DNA of 64,000 bases from Vesta saturnalis. Taxonomy: Eukaryota > Arthropoda > Insecta > Coleoptera > Lampyridae. Below, piece by piece: positions 45,405 to 55,189 of the stretch. The notes under the pieces are model-generated. The model did not search any database. It had not been told where the DNA came from and saw nothing but the letters and a program-made list of their open reading frames with translations. The stretch spans positions 2,984,001 to 3,048,000 of the forward strand of contig JARFJB010000003.1 of assembly GCA_036346205.1 (NCBI GenBank), written 5' to 3'. Each line of letters starts with the position of its first letter. Position 1 is the stretch's first letter. The position numbers were made by a program, and so were the translations under genes.

Positions 45405-47810
45405 CTTAACCTTCACGCCATTCCCTTGCGGGGTAGCCAAAACAATCCCTGCCTCTTATTTATTTTTCATTCACAATCTATATCTTATCTTATCTCCACA
45501 TACCTCCCTAGCTTCCACAAGATTCATACATAGTCTCTGACATGCCCTTTTGTTTTTAAAACTGCTTATCTTTCTTTCCTTTATCATAGATTCTACTACA
45601 TTCAGCCAAGTTTTACGCGGCCTACCAGGGCCGGCCTTTCCCGTAACCTCACCCACATATATTTGTTTCGTTAATCTTGCTTTGTTCATTCTCTCAATGT
45701 GACCAAACCAACGAAATGTACAACTTTTATATCTGTCCATCATCTTTTCCTCACCACACTCCGTCATTATGCATTCATTTTTTATCTTGTCCCTTCTCGT
45801 TTTACCACATGCGCTTCTCAGGAATCTCATACCCACGGCACTTTTCGTGCTTTTTTTGACATACCCATGTCTCACTTCCATACAGTACTGACGGGACGAA
45901 TACGCCATTATAGATTGCTCGTTTCGCAGCTAGGCTGATGCTTTCATTTCTCATTATCGTCCACATACTTCAAATCACTTTCCTTCCAGCATTGACCCTT
46001 CGTCCAAACTCGCTCTCAATTGTACCATCTGCAGTAAACATTCTACCGAAATATACCAGCTCGTCCACTTGCTCCAAAATTTTATCTTGCAGAGTAAATA
46101 CTCTACTCTCCTTTCCACCTTCCCGATTGAACACCACAATCTTAGTTTTCTTCACGTTTACCTTTAGGTCCATGCTCTCACAGACTGTACCAAACTTCCT
46201 CAGAGCGGTTTGCAGCTCATCCGCACTGTCACTTAATAAGACTGTGTCATCTGCATACACCAGAAGTCGTACATTTACGTCACCAACCATTACACCATTT
46301 GTATCGGTACATGCTTGTCTAAGACATTTATCCATGTATACATTGAACAACCATGGTGACATCACACAACCTTGTCGCACTCATTGCTCAATATTGAAGT
46401 ATACACTCACACGTCCCCTCACCCTAACACATGCCCGACTACCGTTGTATACTGCCCTTATTCCATTTATTAGACCTTTATTTACGCCATATTCATTTAA
46501 TATTTCCCACAGCTTCTCTCTATTCACTCTGTCATATGCTTTCTCCAGATCTACAAACGCACAGTACAACTTCCTTTTTACTTTTAAACGCTTTTCGATC
46601 ACCTGCTGGAGAGCAACCATCTGATCGACACATCCTCTCCCTGGCATGAAGCCACCTAGTACATCCCACATCTTAGTTTGCGTAGCTTCTCGTACTCTAT
46701 CAATCAGTATTCTTCCAAATAGTTTACCAGGTACGCTGAGCAAGCTTATTCCTCTGTAGTTCTTACAATCACTCTTGTTACCCTTACCCTTATACAATGG
46801 TACAATGATCGTGCTCTTCCAATCACTTGGTACTTTTCCACACATAAGGCATACATTGAATAATTCACGCAATCTTCGTATAAGCTTTGCACCACCATAC
46901 TTGAGCATTTCACCAGTGATTTCATCTACGCCTGCTCCCTTGCCGTTTTTCAACCTTCCTACCGTTTTCTCTACCTCATTTATTCCAATATCCTTCTCAG
47001 TTTCATTCATCATTTCTTCTATATTCTCCTTATGTAACCCTTCAGTCTTACTTTCCTCACTACGGTACAGCTTTCCGAAGTATTCTTGCCAGCATTCCCT
47101 CACTTCACAATCGTCCCATACTATTTCGTTTCTAGCATTCATAACTCCTGCAGCGTTCTGTTTTGGGTCACATTTTGTATTTTTGACCCATTTTCAGAAG
47201 AGTTTTTTGTTTCCCTCAAAATCATTCTTAATTTTCTCTCCTTCCACAGTCATCACTTCCTCTTTACTTATTCTCACTGCCTCCTTCGTTTCTTTCTTTC
47301 TTAATCTGTACACCTCATACAATCGCTTCTTCTCAGTCTCATTTTTTGCAGCAATCATTGCCATGTATGCATCTTTTTTCTTACTTACTGCCTTTTCTAC
47401 CGACTCATTCCACCAAGCACATTTTTTCTACCTAGCTACAATCGCTCTTCCACTTATTCGCACGGCACAATTGACAACAGAGTTTTTCAAGCTTATCCAT
47501 GCACTTTCAACGTCAATGTCTTTTATTTGTCCGTTCCACACTGTTTCATTCACATTCAACTCTTTACTCACAGCATCTGCGTATTTCATTCTCGCACCAT
47601 TATCAACTAATTTGTCAACCCTAATTCTGGACGTTCGCACTACGTTTGCTTTCCTTCTCCAGACCCACTTCTGCCCTAAACATACTCTCGATACAACCAA
47701 AAAGTGGTCCGATCCACACTCCGCTCCGCGCATTACTTTTGTGTCTTTCACCAGGTTTCTAAGCCGTTCATCATACACTATTAAGTCTATCATACTTGGT
47801 TAATATACAG
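45405..47810 (-). mobile_element. 5'-truncated non-LTR retrotransposon inside the hAT element
   Basis: The minus strand runs from the last part of an endonuclease (47793) to a 3' region near 45405 that contains 'accccgcaagggaatggcgt' and ends in 'gttaagttaag'. Its 5' truncation fits target-primed insertion. Target duplications were not resolved. Confidence 0.8.
45471..47793 (-). pseudogene. Endonuclease end plus reverse transcriptase (RTE-like), with stops
   Basis: The frame at 47793-47428 holds the endonuclease end ('ECGSDHFLVVSR'). 47142-46381 gives 'LKNGKGAGVDEITGEMLKYG', 'NYRGISLLSVPGKLFGRIL' and 'AFVDLEKAYDRVNREKLW' (motif A). A stop at 46381-46383 interrupts just before 'VRQGCVMSPWLFNVYMDK' (motif B), then 'LLVYADDTVLLSDS' (motif C). 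45908-45471 is the C-terminus with 'RWFGHIERMN' and 'GPGRPRKTWLN'. All catalytic motifs are kept, but at least three breaks disable it. It differs clearly from the RTE at 41.4 kb. Confidence 0.85.
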
Positions 47811-47825
47811 TTTTTACTTTAGGTA

Positions 47826-48803
47826 TTTTATTTCCTAACGAAATACCTGAATCGAAAATATTGCTTTTAGTAAGCGACGCGGCATCTTACATGCTAAAAG
47901 CCGCACGGGCCCTAAAGGTATTCTACCCTAAACTACTGCATGTTACTTGCCTAGCACACGCACTGCACAGAGTGTGTGAATGCATTCGCAAGGAATTTAG
48001 TGCTGTAAATAAATTAATTTCTTCCGTGAAGAAGGTAAACATTACATTGTCTGTGTGCTGCTGTTACGATTTAAAAATTGCAGGTATTTGTAAAAGCACC
48101 ATTACCAGTTTCTGAGTATAAAGAAAAGCTGCCATCAGTTCCACTCTCTCTCTCTCTCCTGAACCTGTGATTACCAGATGGGGTACCTGGATCGAGGCGT
48201 GTAATTTTTACGCGCTTCATTGAAACTCAATTAAAGAGGTAAACACATGTTTGCAAAATCTGTTATGAATTCTGCAAAAATGATACGATAATTTACAGGT
48301 AGTGAATTCATTTCACCTTTCCACGGCTGCTGCTATACAGAAAGCTCAAGAGAGTTTTGAAGATGAAAACGTCCGTCGAGGTATAATGTATATAAACACC
48401 CATTTCTGCTACCTACTCGAAACTATAAAGAAACTCGAAGCAAGGAACCTCGCGTTAGTGGAAGCGTTAGGGATAGTGGACGATGTGGTAAATGAAATCG
48501 CACGGGTACCTGGTGCTAGTGGGATAAAAGTAAATGAAAAGATATTATCTGTATTACAAAAGAATCCAAATCTTCACATAATAAAGGAGATTGTAAATGT
48601 ACATAAAGGGGAAGAGGCCATTGGCTTGGATGCAAGCCCTCAAGAAGTCGCTGCAATTAAATATACCCATTACATCCTGTGATGTCGAGAGATCTTTCTC
48701 GACATACAAGCAAATTGTCAGCAATACCAGGGCAAATTTGTTACCTGACCATACGGAACAGTACTTAATTACAGCCTGGAATAATAATGTTAACGTAGAT
48801 TAA
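47826..48803 (+). pseudogene. hAT transposase remnant (nested element)
   Basis: Reads 'PNEIPESKILLLVSDAASYM' (acidic residue of the first catalytic block), 'HVTCLAHALHRVCECIRKEF' and 'PVITRWGTWIEACNFYALHF' near 48170-48220 in another frame. A helical region follows ('VEALGIVDDVVNEIARVPGA'), then the C-terminal dimerisation motif 'ITSCDVERSFSTYKQIVSN'. Frameshifts lie near 48110, 48300 and 48660. The N-terminal zinc finger half is missing, so the element was internally deleted or overwritten when the retroelement inserted. Confidence 0.8.
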
Positions 48804-49009
48804 ATGTTTTGTTATTTTTATTTATTTTTTTTTTTGTAAATTCATTTTACGTAAGTAGTATTAAATTATTTTAAACAATTGTGTGCTTTTTTCGAATTTT
48901 AATTTTGCCTTTTTCCTTGCCTTTTTTGACTGTTTTTGTTGCCTTTTTGCCTGCTTTTTTTATGGGTTTTTCTTGCCTAATTATCCGCTCTCTAGTGATC
49001 ACATAGGTT

Positions 49010-50690
49010 TTCACGGGACCATGTTATACCCTTAATCCAATCGTCTACTTTTCTTGTTTCATTGTAGTTCTCCCCACAGTAAACAGATTCATTTTCTTCC
49101 CAGTCACATTCGTAAAGCTTGTCGTTACAAATTTCGTCAATATCAATATCTTCTGATTCAGAAGACGTAAATTCTTTCTTTTTTTGAAGTTTTTTTTTTT
49201 TAACAATCTTCATTTGTTTTTTGTTCTTATTGATTTTATTATTTTTTTTTAGTTCTTTCTTCTCCTTTTCTATCTTTTTCTCCTCTTTAATCTTAATTTT
49301 TAACTCTTTTCCCACTTTTATTCTTTAAAGATTGAATGTTTTCTGGTGAACTTAAAACTGTTGATACAGTTTGCGCTTTTATCTTTAGTGTCAGTACTTT
49401 ATTGGCACAAGGCACTGGGTGTATTATGTCCATTAACTTTGAGGGTGTTTCTTTTTCAATTGCTGGGACATTGTTCACCGAATACTCATTGGATTCAAGG
49501 GTTGCAGTCGCCTGGACACTTTCATCGCGAATAACTTCTGTAGGGTCAGTGGTTTCTGATAGAAAAGCGTAGTCTCGTATTCAAAAGGAATTATTCCACA
49601 TGTCCTAAAACCACTAACACCATTATCAACGCTTGCCGACTTTCCCGAAGAAGAGCTTAGTAACACACCAAACTGTAGTAGAGTAATCTTCCTAGAGGGA
49701 TTCTTCGTCACATAATTGTTGCAGGCAGAGTAGTAGTTACTTTTTAAGGACTTGAAGAAATCACGATCTAATGGCTGTAGCCAGTGACTCGTATGGAGAG
49801 GAATACTCATTAATATGATATCATTCCTTTCTCCAAACTCCAGCATTTCAATGCAACTAGTATGTGATGTATGACTGTCAAGAAGGAGAAAAACTTTTCC
49901 AGTTGGTTTTCTTGGGGTGACATGATTTTTCAACCTATCGAAAAATAGTTCAGTATTAACATAGCCAGACTTTTGCGACATTCTTACTTCAGCGCCAGGT
50001 GGCACACCACCACAAAACTCTTGTTTCAAATTTTTTCCTTACACAGGTTAATACTGAAATCATTTCACCTTTTTCTCCAGAAGTAACAGTGTCACATTGA
50101 TTGCAACAACTTTTATCAGACTTATTATTTAATTGTAAACCTGTTTCGTCCATATTAAAGACACTTCCAGGTTTGTCAATGAGTCCGTTTTCCTTAAAAA
50201 CAACCCCTAACAGTTTAAAATTGACAACTCTTTTATTTAGCCGTTTAGCTATCTCGATTAATACTCCTTCAGATTGACGAATACTAAGTTCTAGGTTTCG
50301 AGCAAGAAACAACGATAGCCAGTCATAGCCTGCTTGTTTGGTTTCCTTGTTAAAATTGTGTTTTATGTTCAGACTTTCTGCCAAATAATAAGCCATGGAA
50401 CGAACCGAGTCTCTAGTAGCAGTAAACCCACGTGATTGTAGTTTTTTTATATGCACAACTATTTTTGCTTATTTGCAGTGCCCAATAGTGAACATTTACC
50501 CAAAGAGCCCTTACTAAAGTTTTTAGATTTAAGACGGCGTTTCAATGTAGTCTTTGGAATTCCAAATGCTTTAGCAGCAGCATTTATACCCATTTTCTTT
50601 TCTTCTATATTTTTACAGCATTATTCAGCGAATTTTCCGACCACTCCCCCCGATTTGTTGTCCCTTTACGTTCATATAATGTTGGCAAAA
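49010..50690 (-). pseudogene. pogo-like DDE_1 transposase with psq-type HTH
   Basis: From about 50690 downward on the minus strand: a psq/CENP-B-type HTH ('MGINAAAKAFGIPKTTLKRR'), a second DNA-binding segment ('MAYYLAESLNIKHNFNKETK'), the first catalytic block 'SVFNMDETGLQLNN', then after a frameshift near 50010 the second block 'VFLLLDSHTSHTS' and the third 'HTSHWLQPLDRDFFKSLKSN'. All three aspartates survive. The acidic and lysine-rich tail (49478-49010) ends at the hAT target duplication. Frameshifts near 50460, 50010, 49480 and 49300 disable it. Confidence 0.82.
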
Positions 50691-51431
50691 AAACAACTCT
50701 ATAGAATCACGTCTTTATATTTTAAACAGAAGATAAACTGACTTGTTTGCAATAGGTATATTAATTTACATTTTTCTGGGTAATTTTTTAATTATACTTT
50801 TTTTTATGAACTTACTAATTTTTTTTGAGTTATTTGTCCTAATCATTATTATATATAACTGTTATTTAAAAAGTGTTTTTAACTTCAAGGTATGTTTGAA
50901 TTATTTTGCGTGTATAACATAAATTCCTAGGAATTTATGATTTTTGGGAATATTTCCTTAAAATTGCTTGGGATTTCGATTCCCGGAAATTTTACATCAC
51001 TAGGTCCGACCATCCCATATTTTTCAACTGGTCCAACTATCCCAAAACAACGTGGTCCATCTATCCAATTTGTCAGGGATAGATAGACCACCTCACTGAT
51101 CGAGAACACGTGGCTTGATGCGCGCCATTTTAGGTTACTTTTACACCTAAAATATTGCTCAAGTTATATCATTGATATTATACCGAAAATAGCTTAAACT
51201 AACTGAAATATGTTGAAAGCTAGTCTAGTGTAATACATTTTTCAACTCACCCAAAGTCAACAATCCACTTTTCTAAAGAACTACGTAAAATACTGAGGAC
51301 GAACTTTTCACACGACAATAACTCATACAGTTGCACAAATGAACAGATCGACTGCAGCGCTGCCGTGACAAATCTGTGAATTATTGAAATGGTCCGTCTA
51401 ACCCGGTAGTCCATCTATCCCGGATTTACCC

Positions 51432-52745
51432 TAATAATTTCGCCAACAAAAATTTTTGAATATCAGACCTAACCATATGGTATATTAAAGTATAAGTGGA
51501 TAGAAAAGTTTTTAAAACACGCGCGATTTTTCGAGCACGACGGCGCAGCTGGAGTGCACAAAATAGAGAAGTGTTTTAAAGACCAGTTATCCACGAATCA
51601 TTTTTACGGTATTTTTTTTTATTGGTGTACCTTGAAATCATAAATACTAGTATTATTACTACAAAAAATGGCATAAGATCTAATAATGTAACATATGTAA
51701 ATAAAAATTAATATATCTAACAATACTAACTGTACTTTCTATTGTTATACATAAAATTAAAAGTGTTAAATAATGTTTAAATAAAGGTTTTGAATTTGTT
51801 AGTAATATTTTATTTGACGTTACAAGGTACTCATGTCAGATCAATAATCAAAAAATTGTCATTTAGACTTCACGTTTCTTGAGTTGTTGATATCGCCATG
51901 GTAACTTTAAAAAACGCGCGTTTTTGAGAGTTCGATTTAAACACGCTAAGGCGTGCTTTAAGTAGGTAAAATAGGGCACCAATAACAAAAAATTGTTTAC
52001 AATACACTAGATAAAAATTTTTCGCAACTAAACATCTTTAACAATTTTTAACAAATATTACTACTGACGAAGATAACTGTAAGTGTTATCGAAACGTTTA
52101 GATTGTATGATTTAAAATACACCATTAAAAACCCAAAAAAGATAAGTATTTTATTATAAACTATATGTAGTTTTCCACAAAAATCCACACATAATGTTAA
52201 TGTATGAATATACTTACCTAATTATTTAATCCAGCACAATATACTTTATCAAAATACTAACGTTTTTAAGTAAACAAGTGGAATTTATGTATACTCAAAG
52301 GTCTGTTGATAGAATGTTCTACCACAATCACGTTCACAGCCGACTAACGGCCGCGATCACATACGAATAGCTATGAAATTCACCAGTGGGCGTCTCCCAT
52401 GATGCAATAAACAAACGCAGTCGCAAATCAGTCCGCCGTGCGCATGACGTCACTTGGTGAGTAAAATTTGAATGTACCGCATTACGAGCAGCAGTTATGG
52501 CATTTTAATCTACAAATTACTGGCTAAAAATATTCCGTTATAACATTTTTTTATTTAAAGCACATTTAAGAATGTATTCATTTGATTTACTTGCATGAAA
52601 AATATACTTTGCAAAGTTTCAGTCAATAACTGAATACACATAAATACGACTGCGAATGAAAGTACAATTTTATTAAATATATTTTTATTGCAAATAAAAC
52701 TTTGCTTGAATAAACAAGTTGTACTGCCTTCAATTCAGAACATGG
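51432..52745. other. Unassigned DNA with a Penelope-type 3' fragment
   Basis: 'aagtggataga...tttaaaacac' at about 51494-51526 and 'gtgttttaaa...ttatccac' at 51571-51596 are an imperfect inverted repeat. 52028-52120 matches the 3' end of the Penelope-like remnant at 8015-8100. No coding sequence was recognised in the rest. Confidence 0.45.
52064..52094 (+). ncRNA. Hammerhead-ribozyme-like motif
   Basis: CTGACGA (52064-52070), then a 6-bp perfect stem GATAAC/GTTATC (52072-52077 and 52085-52090) with a 7-nt loop, then GAAA (52091-52094). This is the hammerhead core order, with one extra A after CUGACGA. Surrounding bases match the Penelope-like element end at 8015-8100. Stems I and III and the cleavage site were not established. 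Confidence 0.5.
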
Positions 52746-53205
52746 TTACTTTAAATGTTCAAAGCGTTGGCCGTTTGCAGGTAGACACATAACGGAACGA
52801 CGAGCGGTCACCGCAACTACTTCAGTCAATGTTCCAATGGAGATTGCAGCACATGCCGCCGTAATCTCCTAGCGAGGTTCCTCCAAGGTGCGTGGCTTAC
52901 GTCGGTAGATTTGGTCTTTCACAGTTCCCCACAAGTAAAAATCCATAGGAGTTATATCTAGCGATCGTGGAGAGAACTCAATAGGCCTTCTTTGTCTAAT
53001 CCAGTGTCCCTGAAAATTGTCATCCAGGAAAGCTCGTATGGCTAGATGGTAGTGTGGTGGCGCCCCATCCGGTTGATAGAAGACCTCTTCATCAGCTCCA
53101 TAAAGCGCACGTACACCTTGCAAAATTGATGAGCGTAACATTTCAAGTTAAATTTCTCCAGTGACAGTACCATCAAAGAAAAAGGGCTCTAAAGTTCGGG
53201 CAAAG
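52746..53205 (-). pseudogene. DD41D (rosa-like) transposase C-terminal fragment
   Basis: The minus strand reads 'PFFFDGTVTGEI' (53190), then 'VFYQPDGAPPHYH' with the second catalytic D, 'FQGHWIRQRRPIEF' and 'LDITPMDFYLWGTVKDQIY' with the third D. Exactly 41 residues lie between the two aspartates. The C-terminus runs past a stop at 52869 to 'RSVMCLPANGQRFEHLK'. Stops at 53144-53146 and 52869-52871 break it. It is related to, but clearly distinct from, the element A transposase. Confidence 0.85.
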
Positions 53206-53529
53206 CAAAATGCGCTGTGGATTATGTTCTTTTAGGTTGTGGTTCTTTACAGTTCCTTTAGGATAAGCGTAATTGCTTTCTTAGTTTATTGGTGTGATTA
53301 TTGGATGTGATAGTTACAGAATAAAATATAAAATAGTGACTCCTAAATTAATTTTAGCTTACTTAAAATTGTGCTCACAAAATTCATCCAAGGAGTAAAA
53401 AGCTTGAGCAATTAAAAGTTTCTTAATTGTTTGTTTAATCTGAAATTATCGTTATGTGAATGACAAATACAGTTACAACAAAGGGACTAAACATATCTGT
53501 GGAAAGTATTCGTGTGCGTTTGTAACATG
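53206..53529. other. Spacer, nothing recognised
   Basis: AT-rich DNA between the DD41D fragment and the TTAA-bounded element. No repeat or coding sequence seen. Confidence 0.35.
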
Positions 53530-53696
53530 TTAAGCCCCACCTGCCCACGCATTAATGGACATCTTAATTTTCAAAGAGGTTGCAGAGACTACCGGTGGGC
53601 ATGATCGATTTTGGTTGTTACGTGACCACCGGTGGCCACACTACTTGATTTGGTCCGAGAATGACCATCGGTGCGTACATGGCGCTAACGTGTTAA
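53530..53696. mobile_element. Short TTAA-bounded element with CCACCGGTGG words
   Basis: TTAA at 53530-53533 and 53693-53696 bounds 159 bp. Three spaced copies of a 'gaccaccggtgg'-like word (53587, 53624, 53662) occur at 37-38-bp intervals; the middle one is the perfect palindrome CCACCGGTGG (53626-53635). TTAA is the piggyBac target, so a piggyBac-type MITE is plausible, but the terminal inverted repeats are weak. Confidence 0.4.
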
Positions 53697-53940
53697 ATAT
53701 GTAAAAATAAAATAGAGCAATTATTTATTTCTTTGTTATCTATTTACGAGACAAGTCCAATTTATAAAAAAAGTAAATTTAACCTTTCCGACTTATAACA
53801 ACTACAAATAGGGATCATTTTAACACACTGTACAACTAATTAAAACAAATCTCATTGAAACAAGTTGGGTACAATTCACAGTAAATTCCTTAAATAACTA
53901 TTAGAATGACCAGCCGATGAAAAGAAATAATTCACACGAC

Positions 53941-54078
53941 TTAATCACTGATAGGTGCAATATCACCATGAACGAACTTTATTTCGCGATCCCACCATTG
54001 CTGAACAAAACCTTCAGTATGTTGGATCGAGTTGTCCCACATTTCTGGTGTCACTTGCGCTAATGCTTGGTGCCACAT
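53941..54078 (-). pseudogene. C-terminal end of a Tc1/IS630-type transposase
   Basis: The minus strand reads 'WHQALAQVTPEMWDNSIQHT' then 'GFVQQWWDREI' to a stop at 53941. The pattern of 'VTPE-W-N---H-E' followed by WW-RE is the C-terminal end of a DDE_3-type transposase family also represented at 61083-61352. Everything upstream is missing. Confidence 0.5.
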
Positions 54079-54371
54079 ATTTAAGCAATTTTCAACTGAT
54101 TTTCCATCCCTACCTATGTGTTTATTATAATATCATTTTGTGATTCCCTATATATGTTCAATCCTAGGTGGTAGGCATGTATACTCCATGCCAGCCGGGG
54201 AGGTAACATCACCCTTACCATAGGCTCCTTAATGTTGGGTCTTCGATTTTCTGAGCTCGATAAGGGCTGCGGTTACCTTTTCCTTCATCCTTAAACTATT
54301 CTAATCCTTATTCTTCCTTCTCGCCCTCACTGTCTTTCTATCGGATTAAAAGTCCCAAATTAAAAAATAAG

Positions 54372-55088
54372 ATGGCTGTGGTTTCTAGGGTAATAAATTC
54401 CGGACGTAAAATCCTGCCCCATTCAGATATCCGGGAGGGCAGGGCCCAAGCGACCTCGGTCATAGAAAGTATCAGCTTTCTGATTCACTACTGCAACATC
54501 CGCGGTAACAGGTCTAATCTTAATGCTATTCGCCAACATCTTGAACAATTACAACCTGATATTTTGTTTCTATCTGAAACACAAGTCTCCTCTGAAAGCT
54601 CCGAGTCACCCGACTTTCAATTTCCTCAATACCACCTTCACTCTAACTTTCGATATAAAGGATACGTATGTGGTTACATCAATGATAGAATTGCTTGCAA
54701 GAGGGTTTCTTCCTTAGAAAATAAAAATTTTGACGTGATTTGGTTTAAACATTCTGGTCCTAATTTTGTGAAATTCTACTGTTGCATTTATAGGTCTCCT
54801 AATGACAGTAACTTTCAAGACTTCTTCGATTACCTTAGTATGAAAGTTGACTATCTCCTATCTCAGTTTCCATCTTGCGATATCTCAATTGTAGGCGATT
54901 TCAATGTTCATAACTCTAATTGGCTTCAGTTTTCATCTACTATAAATCCTGCTGGTCATAGTGCAGAAACATTTGCTATTTCATGTGATCTCACACAAAT
55001 GATTTCTGAACCCACAAGAATCCCTGATAACCATAACTATACTCCACATCTTCTAGATCTCTTTCTTACATCAAACTCTTGTTTATAA
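54372..55088 (+). pseudogene. Endonuclease domain, CR1/Jockey-like copy 2
   Basis: 238 open codons covering 'FLIHYCNIRGNRSNLNAI', 'LQPDILFLSETQVSSESSES' (catalytic E kept, unlike copy 1), 'FYCCIYRSPNDSNF' and 'CDISIVGDFNVHNSNW'. It ends just short of the final SDH block, which lies beyond a frameshift at about 55076 ('LSDHCLIEI'). Confidence 0.85.
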
Positions 55089-55189
55089 AACTTCCGTTCT
55101 TTCGCCTTTAGGTCTTTCCGACCATTGTCTAATAGAAATCATTTCTACTGTACTAACTCCACTGTTGTTCGCAAAATCGATAGAACCTT

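Larger units (their letters stand above)
45149..48994 (+). mobile_element. hAT transposon with intact 8-bp target duplication
   Basis: The duplication 'gtgatcac' lies at 45141-45148 and 48995-49002. TIRs of 22 bp, 'tagggagcggatagttaggc' (45149) and inverted 'tagagagcggataattaggc' (48994), differ at 2 positions. Both subterminal regions carry many copies of 'ttttgccttttt' in the same plus orientation. The plus-strand transposase remnant is at 47826-48803; its N-terminal half is replaced by a non-LTR insertion of opposite strand. It sits in the pogo-like element. Confidence 0.92.
44690..51431 (-). mobile_element. pogo-like DNA transposon interrupted by nested insertions
   Basis: Termini 'gggtaagtctaggatagttg' (44690) and, inverted, 'gggtaaatccgggatagatg' (51431) are TIRs with TA on both outer sides (44688-44689 and 51432-51433). 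Subterminal copies of a GGTCCATCTATCCC-like word occur at both ends. The transposase lies on the minus strand at 50690-49010, with its last eight codons displaced to 45140-45123. Without the 3.85-kb hAT insertion the element would be about 2.9 kb. Confidence 0.85.

Noticed and set aside
45938..46624. 228-codon plus-strand frame
   Set aside because: Antisense to the same reverse transcriptase, covering motifs B and C on the other strand.
46775..47803. 342-codon plus-strand frame
   Set aside because: It is antisense to the RTE-like reverse transcriptase and endonuclease on the minus strand, whose motifs are clear.
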